64,000 nt of DNA from VXRD01 sp965242535 (lineage in GTDB: Bacteria; Latescibacterota; UBA2968). Made by a program: the position numbers and the translations under genes. The stretch spans positions 4,774,001 through 4,838,000 of the forward strand of contig OZ251458.1 of assembly GCA_965242535.1 (NCBI GenBank), in the 5' to 3' direction. The notes under the pieces are model-generated. The model did not search any database. It was not told where the DNA came from and saw only the letters and a program-made list of their open reading frames with translations. The stretch's first letter is position 1, and every line of letters begins with the position of its first letter. This document shows, one piece after another, positions 19,590 through 27,910 of the stretch.

Positions 19590-21509
19590 TTAATCCGCGA
19601 TCCGAATCGTCCACCCGCCGCGGGGTTCGGGATTTTTGACCGTCAGCGCGATTCGCCGCAACACATTGCCCCACACGGATTTTAACCGCGCGTCTTCAAT
19701 CGCGATCTCTTCGACCGCGAGGTCGAACAAATCGGCGTCGAAGTGCAACCGCGCAGTGCCCGATACGCGGCCCTCTGCCAATTTCGCCTCGTTCAACGCG
19801 AGCGTGCCATCGCCGCGATCTTCAACCGCACATGCGGTCAACACGTGCATGACGAGATCACCTGTGATGGCTTTCAGCGCGTATTGATCCGCGATGGTCA
19901 CGCCTTCGCCGCGATCCAAGGCGACGGTTCTGACCCACGAGTCGATCCCCGCGTCGGGCGGGTACGCTCGGGCGATGTCCAGCGCGAAGGTGGCTTTTGC
20001 ATCGCTTGCCGCGTGCGACACGTCCCGCGCGGCGATATCGTAGTGATAGTCGATCCCCGCGGCGGAATACACCCGCCCGGGCATCTGCATGTAGCCGTTC
20101 ACCGTGGGCAAGGTGTGGTATTGGGATTGCATGGTCCAAATCTCGTAGCGCTCGCTGCCAAACGTCTTGGCCGTGTACGTCTCCACGCCGGCATCCACGA
20201 TCACGGGTTTGCCATCGACATAGACCACCACGTGCCCGATGTCGTTGTGGTTGTGGCTCTCGGCATTGTGCCCGCCCTTGGCGCCCACGAAAAATCCATC
20301 GGGCGATCCGGCGCGGTCGCGCGCGACGAACACCTCGATCTCGTCCAAAAACACATCGCGCGGCAGGGGCATCGCGGCCTTTGCGTCGAGGATTTCGGAC
20401 AGCGAAAACAGCGCGGGCAACGCGCGCCCCATGCTGCCAAACGCTTCGGTGATGCCCTTCTCGGCGATGCCTTGGCGGCGTGCGGCCCACGCGCCCAATG
20501 CCATCATGGATTCGTCGCCGATGCGCTTGCCATAGCCATAGACCACGCCAAAGGCGGGCATCACCACAGGCGACGCGTCGGCAAAGTTGATGAAGTATCG
20601 ATCGGCGATTTGCACGCGGTAGATGAACTTGCCGATGTTCTGAATCAGGGGATCGCCGTACACGTCTATCGCGCCATCGGTCGCGCTGTGCAGCCATTCC
20701 AAGCAGTCGTAGAGCGACGCGCCCGCGCGGCCCCAGTAGCCCGGGCCTTCGTCGCACCCGCCGTCTTTGGGATGGGGATCGATGAAATGATCCACGGTCT
20801 CCATCGCTTTGAACGCCGCGGAAACCCGGCGCGCCTCATCGGTTTCCACCAGCAAATTCGAGGTCAGCCAGTTCGATACGATCCACGGATTCCAGTTGTT
20901 CACGCGCGCCCCCGAATAGCCCATCCAGCCAAAATCCTCGCGTTCCGACAACGGCGTCAAAATGCGGGATTGAATTTCGCGTGTGATGCGGGGGGCGATC
21001 AGCGGCGAGACCGAGTCGAGTTGCGGCCCGAGCAAATACGCGGTCCACGCCAGCAACTCGGAGGTCTCTGCGGCGAAGAGATCGACGATCGGCTCGGCCG
21101 TATCCGGCAACCCACTGCCGGCCTTTTGCACGCCAATGTGCGCGGGCACGCCCCAAAAGGATTCTTCGCAGATGCACCACACGCCATTTGCGATCTCGTC
21201 CAAAAATCGGCCCTCGCCCTCCGCGCATTCGGCTAAAACCAGATCGGCGAGCGCGGTGCGTCGCCCAAAACTCAGGGCTTCGTAGCGCGACCGGTTGCCA
21301 TTGCGCGCATAATCCAAAAAGCGCGTTGCGGGCACGGGCGGCCAGTCAAAATTCAGGCGGTCTTCCCCTCGCGCGATTTGCGCTTGCCGCACGCGATCGG
21401 GCAACGCCTCCCACGCATCGCGCATGGACGCGGTCGGAAAGGGCCGCCAGGCATCGCGGGGAATCAAGACACCGCGCAGCATGTCTTTGGAATGGGTTTG
21501 TGAAAGCAT
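19590..21509 (-). CDS. heparinase II/III-like polysaccharide lyase
   Basis: A 639-aa protein with an N-terminal alpha/alpha toroid and a C-terminal beta-sandwich. The diagnostic heparinase II/III segment is present around residues 405-430 (GGHNAESHNHNDIGH, then PVIVDAG), with the conserved histidines and asparagine of the metal/substrate site. Such enzymes cleave uronate-containing polysaccharides by beta-elimination. No signal peptide is visible, so it may act on imported oligosaccharides. ATG at 21509 has AAGGAG six bases upstream. It is divergent from a Gfo/Idh gene only 51 bp away; both could serve degradation of the same sugar acid polymer. Confidence 0.85.
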   Translation of the reverse strand: MLSQTHSKDMLRGVLIPRDAWRPFPTASMRDAWEALPDRVRQAQIARGEDRLNFDWPPVPATRFLDYARNGNRSRYEALSFGRRTALADLVLAECAEGEGRFLDEIANGVWCICEESFWGVPAHIGVQKAGSGLPDTAEPIVDLFAAETSELLAWTAYLLGPQLDSVSPLIAPRITREIQSRILTPLSEREDFGWMGYSGARVNNWNPWIVSNWLTSNLLVETDEARRVSAAFKAMETVDHFIDPHPKDGGCDEGPGYWGRAGASLYDCLEWLHSATDGAIDVYGDPLIQNIGKFIYRVQIADRYFINFADASPVVMPAFGVVYGYGKRIGDESMMALGAWAARRQGIAEKGITEAFGSMGRALPALFSLSEILDAKAAMPLPRDVFLDEIEVFVARDRAGSPDGFFVGAKGGHNAESHNHNDIGHVVVYVDGKPVIVDAGVETYTAKTFGSERYEIWTMQSQYHTLPTVNGYMQMPGRVYSAAGIDYHYDIAARDVSHAASDAKATFALDIARAYPPDAGIDSWVRTVALDRGEGVTIADQYALKAITGDLVMHVLTACAVEDRGDGTLALNEAKLAEGRVSGTARLHFDADLFDLAVEEIAIEDARLKSVWGNVLRRIALTVKNPEPRGGWTIRIAD

Positions 21510-21560
21510 GATTACTCCTTTTGTTGGTCATCTACCCCGACATCACGAGAAAGGAACGCC

Positions 21561-22550
21561 ATGGCATTTAAGATCGCACAAATCGGCTCTGACGGGCATT
21601 GGAATACGGTGCTCGACGGCATCGCGCTGCTTCCAGACGCGCAGTTAATCGCATGTGCAAAAGGACGCGAGGGCGATACCCTCGATAGCGTCAAAAAGCA
21701 CGCGGCATTTGGCGCGCACACCCGCATTTATGGCGATTATCGCGAGATGCTCGACTCGGAGGACATCGACTTGGTCGGCATTTGCCGGCCGTATTCGCTC
21801 AACGTCGAAGCGTCCATCGCCGCGGCGCGACGCGGGATCGACATCGCCAGCGAAAAACCCGTTGCGACCACATTGGCGGATTTGGACGCGCTCGAAACCG
21901 CGGTCAAAGACAGCGGCATTCGCCTCACCGCCATGTTTGGGACGCGCCTATCGCCCGCTTTTCGCGCGGCACACAACGCGGTGCGAGAGGGGCTGATCGG
22001 CGAACCCATTTTGGCAACCGCGCAAAAATCCTATCGCTTTGGCACGCGCGCGGATTTTTTTAAACGGCGAGAAACCTATGGCGGGACGATCCCATGGGTC
22101 GCCATCCACGCGGTGGATTACACGCGCTGGGCGAGCGGACAGGAATACGCACAGGTCGCCGCGCTGCACGGCAACCTCGCGCATCCCGACTATCCGGGTT
22201 GCGAAGATCACGGTGGGCTTCTCTTTCGCTTTGCCAATGGCGGCACCGCCGCGATCCACTTCGATTATTTGCGCCCCGACACCGCGCCCACGCACGGCGA
22301 CGACCGCCTCCGCATCGCAGGTTCAAAGGGCGTCATCGAAGTGATCCACGACCGCGCCCACCTGATCCGATCGGGCGAAGCCCCACGCGATTTGCCCTTG
22401 GGGATCGAGGAGAATTTTCTCGTCGACCTCTACGCCGAGCGCGCGGGCAAATCCCCCCACATCATCGGCCCTGACGAAGCCATCCACGTCACGCGCATCT
22501 GCCTCTACGCCCGCGAAGCCGCGGATACGGGAAAGGTGATTGGGCTTTGA
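21561..22550 (+). CDS. Gfo/Idh/MocA-family oxidoreductase
   Basis: A 329-aa NAD(P)-dependent dehydrogenase: N-terminal Rossmann domain (AQIGSDGHWN), the EKP signature (SEKPVATT, near residue 97), and the C-terminal alpha/beta domain used for substrate binding and dimerisation. These enzymes oxidise or reduce sugars, inositols or their acids. Start at 21561 has GAAAGGA upstream. The 51-bp gap to the divergent heparinase gene must hold promoters for both, suggesting shared control. Confidence 0.88.
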   Translation: MAFKIAQIGSDGHWNTVLDGIALLPDAQLIACAKGREGDTLDSVKKHAAFGAHTRIYGDYREMLDSEDIDLVGICRPYSLNVEASIAAARRGIDIASEKPVATTLADLDALETAVKDSGIRLTAMFGTRLSPAFRAAHNAVREGLIGEPILATAQKSYRFGTRADFFKRRETYGGTIPWVAIHAVDYTRWASGQEYAQVAALHGNLAHPDYPGCEDHGGLLFRFANGGTAAIHFDYLRPDTAPTHGDDRLRIAGSKGVIEVIHDRAHLIRSGEAPRDLPLGIEENFLVDLYAERAGKSPHIIGPDEAIHVTRICLYAREAADTGKVIGL

Positions 22551-22595
22551 GCCATTGGCTTTTCTTTCTCACACTTGGAGGAGTGGGGAACGGAA

Positions 22596-24884
22596 TCAGA
22601 TCCCAAATCCGCCGCGGCGGTGTTCGATCTTTATTTGCGGGATGTCTTTGATGTTGAGCTTAAAAAAGAAGCCCCGATTAAAGCCCGTGGGGTACCACGA
22701 AAATCGGGCTTCCCAGCAGTGGAGGTCGCGGTAAAGCGAGAGGCTTTGCGCCGAGAGTTTGGCATCGGGCAAAATCTCCACATTGATCGCGTAGTCGATC
22801 CGCAGCATTTGAAGGGGATTGACGCCCAAATCCGCTTTGACCCACGAGGTTTTGGTCAGCGCGTCGCCCAATCGCCGCATGGCGAGGTGGTGCGAGAGGT
22901 TGAATCGCCACGGCCCGGTGCCGGAAAAATCGCTGTACAGATCGCGTTCAAAGCCGAAATCCGCGTCCGAGTAATCGCTGGTATTTGACAAACCGGACGT
23001 TTGCGTGCGCGGTTCAGCGCGACCGCCTGCAAAGCGAAAATTGGAGGTGACGCTGAGGTTTCGCAAGCGCGGGTGCAAGAGCGACCGCTCGCCCGCATCG
23101 TCGTAGAGCCCGTGCGTCATGGCGATGCGAACATCCACGCGGCGGTCGGGCTTGAGGGACGCGCGGGTGCGGAGGGCGCGCCATTTTTGTGCGGCCGCGT
23201 CAAAATCGTATCCGGTGGATATGTCGAGCGTGGCCAGGGTAAAGCGCTCAAAGTCGTCGCCGCGTTGGGTTTTGAGTTCGAGCGCATTGCCGAGATTAAA
23301 ATCGATGCTGCGCCTGGCGTCATGCCAGTTGCGATGCCCCCCAAAGCCAAACGCGCCGCCAGAGACGCTTCCGGTCTGGCTGTAATTGAAACGAATTTGG
23401 GGTTGCAACCGATGCCGAATGCCGCGCAACCGCCCGAGATGCGGTTGGAAGATGCCGTACAATGTCGTGCCCGACGCCATCGACGCGCTGTAGGACGTGC
23501 GGCGCGTGGTCGAATCCGCGTCACTGCGGATCAATTCCTCGCTGAGATTCAAACTCGGCGTGAGGTCGAGCCAGCCCATGGGGCGATGCTGGCTGTTGAC
23601 CGTGAGGAGGTTTTGCAGGGAAACGCGCGCGGTGTTGGACGTCGGATCCGGGTTGCGCGTGAAGTCGTTGCCCAAGGTGCTCGAAAACCCGTAGTAAAAG
23701 GCGCGGTACCACGGGCCCGTGGCGGAGTCCTCGCCGCCAAAAATGCGGCGTCTCGGCTGCCGAAAGCCGATGCGGGGAAAGCCCTGAAAGCGATTGGTCT
23801 TTCTGCTCAGGTCGCGGTAATACGTCAGGCTGCCGTCAATGCTGCGCCCGGATTCTGTCCAGCGTTTGTCAAACGAAAAACTGGAGCGCAGTTGCTGGTT
23901 GAGATAGCGATACAAATTGTCGCTGTTGCGGCGGTCAAAGTTGGTGCTGGTGGAAAATTGCCCGCGCCCGCGGATGTTGGTCGTGGCGTTGAGGCGGTGC
24001 TGGTGTTGCAAGTTGACGCGCCAGTTGTGGGCCGTGCCAGTCCCCGAGGTGTTGCGGTCGTAGCCGAGATCGACAGAACCGCTGAACCGGTTCCGCACCG
24101 CGTACGCAAATCGCGATTCGAGCAAGAACCCCCCGCGCTCTCGAAACGTGCCCTTTAAGATGGCATCCCAATATTCGCTCGGCGCGAAATAGTAGCCGAT
24201 ATTGCGGACGAAAATCCCATCGCGGTCATTGCTGCCCACCCCGGGCGTGAGCAAGCCGGATTGCCGCCCCTGTTTGACCGGAAATACGAAAAAGGGCACC
24301 CAGAAGATGGGGACGGGCCCAATGCGAAAGGTGACGGAGCGCGCAATGGCTTTGTCGTTTTGCAGGATGCGTACATTTTTGCACAAAAAGTCGTAGTGGA
24401 CGTGATCGAGATCGCAAGTGCTCAACGAGAGGTCATACGCATTGAGGGCGTCTCGGCCTTCGAGCGCGATTTGGGCGCCGCGATAGTATTTGCGCTGGTG
24501 AGAGGCGCGCCCGGTTCGCACGCGGCCGCGTTCCGCTTCGAGGTCGTAGCGCATGTATTCGCCAGAGATGCGTTCCGCGCCGCGGTTGAATTGGGGCAGG
24601 CCCAGGGTTTTCGCCCCGGTGGAATCCGGTAGCCCCCAAGCCGTGACCGTGCGGGTGTTTTGATCGTACGTAATCCGCCCGGCTTCGAGCGCGATGTCGC
24701 GGTAGCGCAAGGTGGCATTGCCCACGAGTTCCACGCGCTCGTCCCCCACGCGATAGACGACCTCATCCGCGTCAAACGCGATGGAATCGCCAGGGGCGTC
24801 TGCGGGCCGTTGGCACCATCCCGGCGCGGCGCACAACGCGCACAGCGCGACGAATAACACTTTTTTTTTCCAAATAGCCGTCAT
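22596..24884 (-). CDS. lptD: LPS-assembly protein LptD
   Basis: A 762-aa outer-membrane protein. The start at 24884 gives a signal peptide (KKKVLFVALCALCAAPGWCQ). An OstA/LptA-like domain follows (SIAFDADEVVYRVGD, near residues 35-120), then the LptD barrel with the conserved GPVPIFWVPFFVFP segment and alternating barrel strands to the C-terminus. LptD inserts lipopolysaccharide into the outer leaflet, so the cell should have a diderm envelope. It is single and convergent with the Gfo/Idh gene. Two cysteines in TCDLDHVHYDFLC may correspond to the conserved disulfide region (inference). Confidence 0.88.
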   Translation of the reverse strand: MTAIWKKKVLFVALCALCAAPGWCQRPADAPGDSIAFDADEVVYRVGDERVELVGNATLRYRDIALEAGRITYDQNTRTVTAWGLPDSTGAKTLGLPQFNRGAERISGEYMRYDLEAERGRVRTGRASHQRKYYRGAQIALEGRDALNAYDLSLSTCDLDHVHYDFLCKNVRILQNDKAIARSVTFRIGPVPIFWVPFFVFPVKQGRQSGLLTPGVGSNDRDGIFVRNIGYYFAPSEYWDAILKGTFRERGGFLLESRFAYAVRNRFSGSVDLGYDRNTSGTGTAHNWRVNLQHQHRLNATTNIRGRGQFSTSTNFDRRNSDNLYRYLNQQLRSSFSFDKRWTESGRSIDGSLTYYRDLSRKTNRFQGFPRIGFRQPRRRIFGGEDSATGPWYRAFYYGFSSTLGNDFTRNPDPTSNTARVSLQNLLTVNSQHRPMGWLDLTPSLNLSEELIRSDADSTTRRTSYSASMASGTTLYGIFQPHLGRLRGIRHRLQPQIRFNYSQTGSVSGGAFGFGGHRNWHDARRSIDFNLGNALELKTQRGDDFERFTLATLDISTGYDFDAAAQKWRALRTRASLKPDRRVDVRIAMTHGLYDDAGERSLLHPRLRNLSVTSNFRFAGGRAEPRTQTSGLSNTSDYSDADFGFERDLYSDFSGTGPWRFNLSHHLAMRRLGDALTKTSWVKADLGVNPLQMLRIDYAINVEILPDAKLSAQSLSLYRDLHCWEARFSWYPTGFNRGFFFKLNIKDIPQIKIEHRRGGFGI

Positions 24885-24991
24885 CTCAAAAATATCAGTA
24901 ATCGCACGACAAAAGTAGATTTGAAATTTGAAAAAGTCAACCGCGGAAAAAGAAAGCGCGTCCCTCTGCGGCCATCGTCCCATTTTTGTTG

Positions 24992-25020
24992 TTGATAGAT
25001 TTTGAGAGAATGGGTATCTT
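24992..25020 (+). promoter_or_regulatory. tRNA-Leu promoter
   Basis: TTGATA (24992-24997), 17-base spacer, TATCTT (25015-25020), ending 8 bp before the tRNA 5' end. Spacing and position fit a sigma70-type tRNA promoter. Confidence 0.65.
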
Positions 25021-25028
25021 TTTTTGAT

Positions 25029-25114
25029 GCGGACGTGGTGGAATTGGCAGACACGCCAGATTTAGGATCTGGTGGGGAATACCCGTGGGGGTTCGAATCC
25101 CCCCGTCCGCACCA
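25029..25114 (+). tRNA. tRNA-Leu (UAG anticodon)
   Basis: 86-base class II tRNA. Acceptor stem GCGGACG/CGTCCGC, anticodon stem CCAGA/TCTGG with loop TTTAGGA (anticodon TAG, reading CUA-type Leu codons), long variable arm, T-arm GGGGGTTCGAATCCCCC, and an encoded ACCA 3' end. Confidence 0.97.
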
Positions 25115-25153
25115 AACAATTCGGCGTTTCGGCGCGCCATCCACGACAAAGGA

Positions 25154-25182
25154 CTCCCCTCTGGGAGCTTTTTTCTTTTTTT
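25154..25182 (+). terminator. terminator or attenuator between tRNA-Leu and the lysA-like gene
   Basis: Stem CTCCC/GGGAG with a four-base loop followed by a long T-rich run (TTTTTTCTTTTTTT). It would end the tRNA transcript; read-through would express the downstream decarboxylase gene. Confidence 0.75.
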
Positions 25183-25194
25183 CGTGAGGTTTAT

Positions 25195-26466
25195 GTGGTC
25201 GCATTTCTAAGCGATGAGCAAGTGCGGGCGATTCGGGCGCGGTTTGGGTCGCCTGTCTATGTGTACGACCAGCGCGCGCTCGAGGCACAGGCCGATGCCG
25301 TGCTGAATTTTCCCAATGCGTTCGGCCTGACCGCGCGCTACGCGATGAAGGCATTGCCCAACCGAGCCGTGATTCGCATTTTGACGCAAAAGGGGTTGCA
25401 CCTCGACGCGAGCAGCGGCTACGAGGTCGAGCGCGCGATGCGTGCCGGCGTGCCGGGGCCTCACATTATGCTCACGGCCCAAGAGTTGCCGGAAAATGTC
25501 GCGCCCTTGATCGAGCAAGGCGTGATTTTTAATGCGTGTTCACTCAATCAGTTGCGAACATTTGGCGAGCTTTTTCCCGGGCGATCCCTTTCTGTACGCA
25601 TCAACCCGGGCATGGGATCCGGGCACAGCAACCGCACTAATGTCGGCGGGCCCGCGTCGAGTTTTGGGATTTGGCATGCGTACATCCCGGAGGTGCATCG
25701 CATCTGCAACCAGCGCGAGTTGACCATCACCACCGTGCATACGCATATCGGGTCGGGCAGCGATCCCGAGGTGTGGGAACGGGTGGCGTTGATGGCATTG
25801 GACATTTGCACGGGCTTTGAACACGCGACCACCTTGAGCCTCGGCGGCGGGTACAAGGTCGGCCGCGTGCCGGGCGAGGCATCCACGGATTTGCAGGTCA
25901 TCGGCGGGCATGTGGCCGAGGCGTTTGAAATGACCGCGGGCAAGACGGGCCGGGCCTTGCGTTTGGAGGTGGAACCCGGCACGTATCTCGTCGCCAATGC
26001 CGGGGCCCTTGTCGCAACGGCGATAGACGTGGCGGATACGGGAGCGGAGGGATACCGCTTCGTCAAGACCGATACCGGCATGACCGAGGTCATTCGACCG
26101 AGCATGTACGGGGCGCAGCACCCCATCCATGTCGTGCCTGCCCGAGCCGAGGCGCGCGGGATGGATGAATATATCGTGGTGGGGCACTGTTGCGAAAGCG
26201 GCGATGTGCTCACGCCCGCGCCCGGCGATCCAGAGGCGTTGTTGCCGCGTCAACTCGCCGAGGCAAAGGTGGGAGACGCCGTGGTCATCGGCGGCGCAGG
26301 CGCGTATTGCGCGGGCATGTCGTCCAAAAATTACAATTCGTTTCCAGAATCGGCCGAGGTGTTGCTAGGCAATGACGGCGCGTTCCACCTGATTCGCAAG
26401 CGACAGACCTTGGATCAGATCTTGGCGAACGAGGTGTTGCCGGATTTTTTGACCGAGGGCAGGTGA
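25195..26466 (+). CDS. lysA: diaminopimelate decarboxylase-like PLP enzyme
   Basis: A 423-aa fold-type III PLP decarboxylase. The PLP lysine is in ARYAMKALPN near residue 52; the HTHIGSGSD segment and GGGYKVG glycine loop bind the cofactor phosphate; CCESGD near residue 330 supplies active-site residues. It most likely makes L-lysine from meso-diaminopimelate, but related enzymes act on other amino acids, so the symbol is tentative. GTG at 25195 is chosen because GTGAGG precedes it by 6 nt; the same frame further upstream would run into the tRNA gene. It overlaps functionally with the next gene only by proximity (6 bp). Confidence 0.82.
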   Translation: MVAFLSDEQVRAIRARFGSPVYVYDQRALEAQADAVLNFPNAFGLTARYAMKALPNRAVIRILTQKGLHLDASSGYEVERAMRAGVPGPHIMLTAQELPENVAPLIEQGVIFNACSLNQLRTFGELFPGRSLSVRINPGMGSGHSNRTNVGGPASSFGIWHAYIPEVHRICNQRELTITTVHTHIGSGSDPEVWERVALMALDICTGFEHATTLSLGGGYKVGRVPGEASTDLQVIGGHVAEAFEMTAGKTGRALRLEVEPGTYLVANAGALVATAIDVADTGAEGYRFVKTDTGMTEVIRPSMYGAQHPIHVVPARAEARGMDEYIVVGHCCESGDVLTPAPGDPEALLPRQLAEAKVGDAVVIGGAGAYCAGMSSKNYNSFPESAEVLLGNDGAFHLIRKRQTLDQILANEVLPDFLTEGR

Positions 26467-26472
26467 TTGGCG

Positions 26473-27612
26473 ATGACTTATGACGCAATCGTATTGGGCG
26501 CGGGGATCAACGGGTGTGGCATTGCATGCGAACTCGCCGAGCGCGGGCAACGGGTGCTCGTATTGGACAAAGGGGCGATCGGCGGGGGGACGTCGTCCAA
26601 ATCGTCCCGCTTGATCCACGGGGGCTTGCGGTATTTGGAAACGATGCAATTTGGCATGGTGCGCGAGGCATTGGCAGATCGCTTCGCCCTTTTGGGCCGC
26701 TATCCAGAACTCGTTTCGATGCGGCCCTTTTACGTGCCCATTTACCGGACGAGCCCGCGCCCGGCGTGGCGGTTGTGGACCGGGATCAAGCTCTACGACG
26801 CGCTGGCCGGGCGGCGCAATGTCTATCGGTCGAGGAAGGTGTCCCGAAAGCGATTTGCCCGCGCATTCCCCGCGATGAAGCGCGAGGGGCTCCGGGCGGT
26901 CTTGCGGTATTACGATGGCAAGACCCATGATCGGGCACTTACGCAGCGCGTGGCAGAAGATGCCCGAGCGATGGGATGCGCGTTTTGCGAACGGGTCGAC
27001 GCGCGCCATGTCGCGTGGGACGAGCGCGGCTTTGCCGTATCGGTCGGCGATGAAATCTTCGCCAGTCGCATTCTGATCAATGCCACGGGGCCGTGGATCG
27101 ACGAGGTGACAGCGCGCTATGGGTTGCCCTCGCGGTTTCAAATTCGCAAAGTGAGCGGGGTTCACATTTTTGTCGATGGCCTGCTTTCGCCCGATCCCCT
27201 GTTTTTGCAGACCGCGAGCAAGCGCGTTTTTTTTGTTATTCCCGAACCGGAGCGCGATCAAACCATGATCGGCACGACCGAGCGCGAAGAGCGCGGACGG
27301 GTCGATGACGTGCGCGTGCGAGAATCCGAGGTCGATTATTTGATTCGAGAAGTGAATGCCTATCTCATCGCGGACCGCCAACTGCAACGCGCGGATATCA
27401 CCGATGCCATCGCAGGCGTGCGCCCTTTGGTGGCCCAAAAAGGCGATGCCACCGATCTCTCGCGGGAATGCGAACTGGATTTGCACACGCGGGGGAACGC
27501 GCAACTGCTCAATGTATTTGGCGGCAAGCTGACCACGTACTTATCCCTATCGCGCCGCGCCGCCGATCTGCTCGGCATTCGAGAACGGGCGCGTGTGGCC
27601 CTCCGCGCATGA
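26473..27612 (+). CDS. glycerol-3-phosphate dehydrogenase-like FAD oxidoreductase, short form
   Basis: A 379-aa protein with a GlpD-type DAO domain: VLGAGINGCGIACELAERG FAD-binding motif at the N-terminus, SKSSRLIHGGLRYLE, and a final GGKLTTYL strand. Typical GlpD proteins are 500-550 aa; this one stops right after the FAD domain and lacks the C-terminal helical DAO_C domain. It probably oxidises glycerol-3-phosphate or a related substrate and passes electrons to the membrane quinone pool. ATG at 26473 (AGGTG upstream) is preferred to TTG at 26467. It begins 6 bp after the lysA-like gene. Confidence 0.82.
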   Translation: MTYDAIVLGAGINGCGIACELAERGQRVLVLDKGAIGGGTSSKSSRLIHGGLRYLETMQFGMVREALADRFALLGRYPELVSMRPFYVPIYRTSPRPAWRLWTGIKLYDALAGRRNVYRSRKVSRKRFARAFPAMKREGLRAVLRYYDGKTHDRALTQRVAEDARAMGCAFCERVDARHVAWDERGFAVSVGDEIFASRILINATGPWIDEVTARYGLPSRFQIRKVSGVHIFVDGLLSPDPLFLQTASKRVFFVIPEPERDQTMIGTTEREERGRVDDVRVRESEVDYLIREVNAYLIADRQLQRADITDAIAGVRPLVAQKGDATDLSRECELDLHTRGNAQLLNVFGGKLTTYLSLSRRAADLLGIRERARVALRA

Positions 27613-27619
27613 TTTCCCC

Positions 27620-27779
27620 CTTAGAAGCCATCTAAAAATTATTGGGACCTAACCCCCTAGCCCCCTTTCCTAGGAGGAAAGGGGGAATAAAGGCCCTTAT
27701 TCTTGGGTTTTAATCGGCGAAAAGCGAATGTTTTTGCGACGCTCTCAATGGCGGCCCGAGTTTTTAGATGGCTTCTTAG
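27620..27779. repeat. 160-bp MITE-like element of a second family
   Basis: Bounded by near-perfect inverted ends: TTAGAAGCCATCTAAAAA at 27621-27638 and TTTTTAGATGGCTTCTTA at 27761-27778, one mismatch in 19. The interior has a strong hairpin (CCCCCTTTCC/GGAAAGGGGG). No coding capacity. Only one copy is seen here. The rest of the gap (27780-27910) holds one more AACTGGC-type small palindrome and a purine-rich tract. Confidence 0.75.
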
Positions 27780-27910
27780 TGCGCTCTGCGCCTTTGAACT
27801 AGCGTATCGCCAGTTGTACCCCACTCATGACAAATGATCTGCGTGACCGTTGGGAGCCTTCTCCTCTCCCGGCTCCCGTCTTCCCTCTCCCATCTCACTA
27901 AGGAAAAAGC

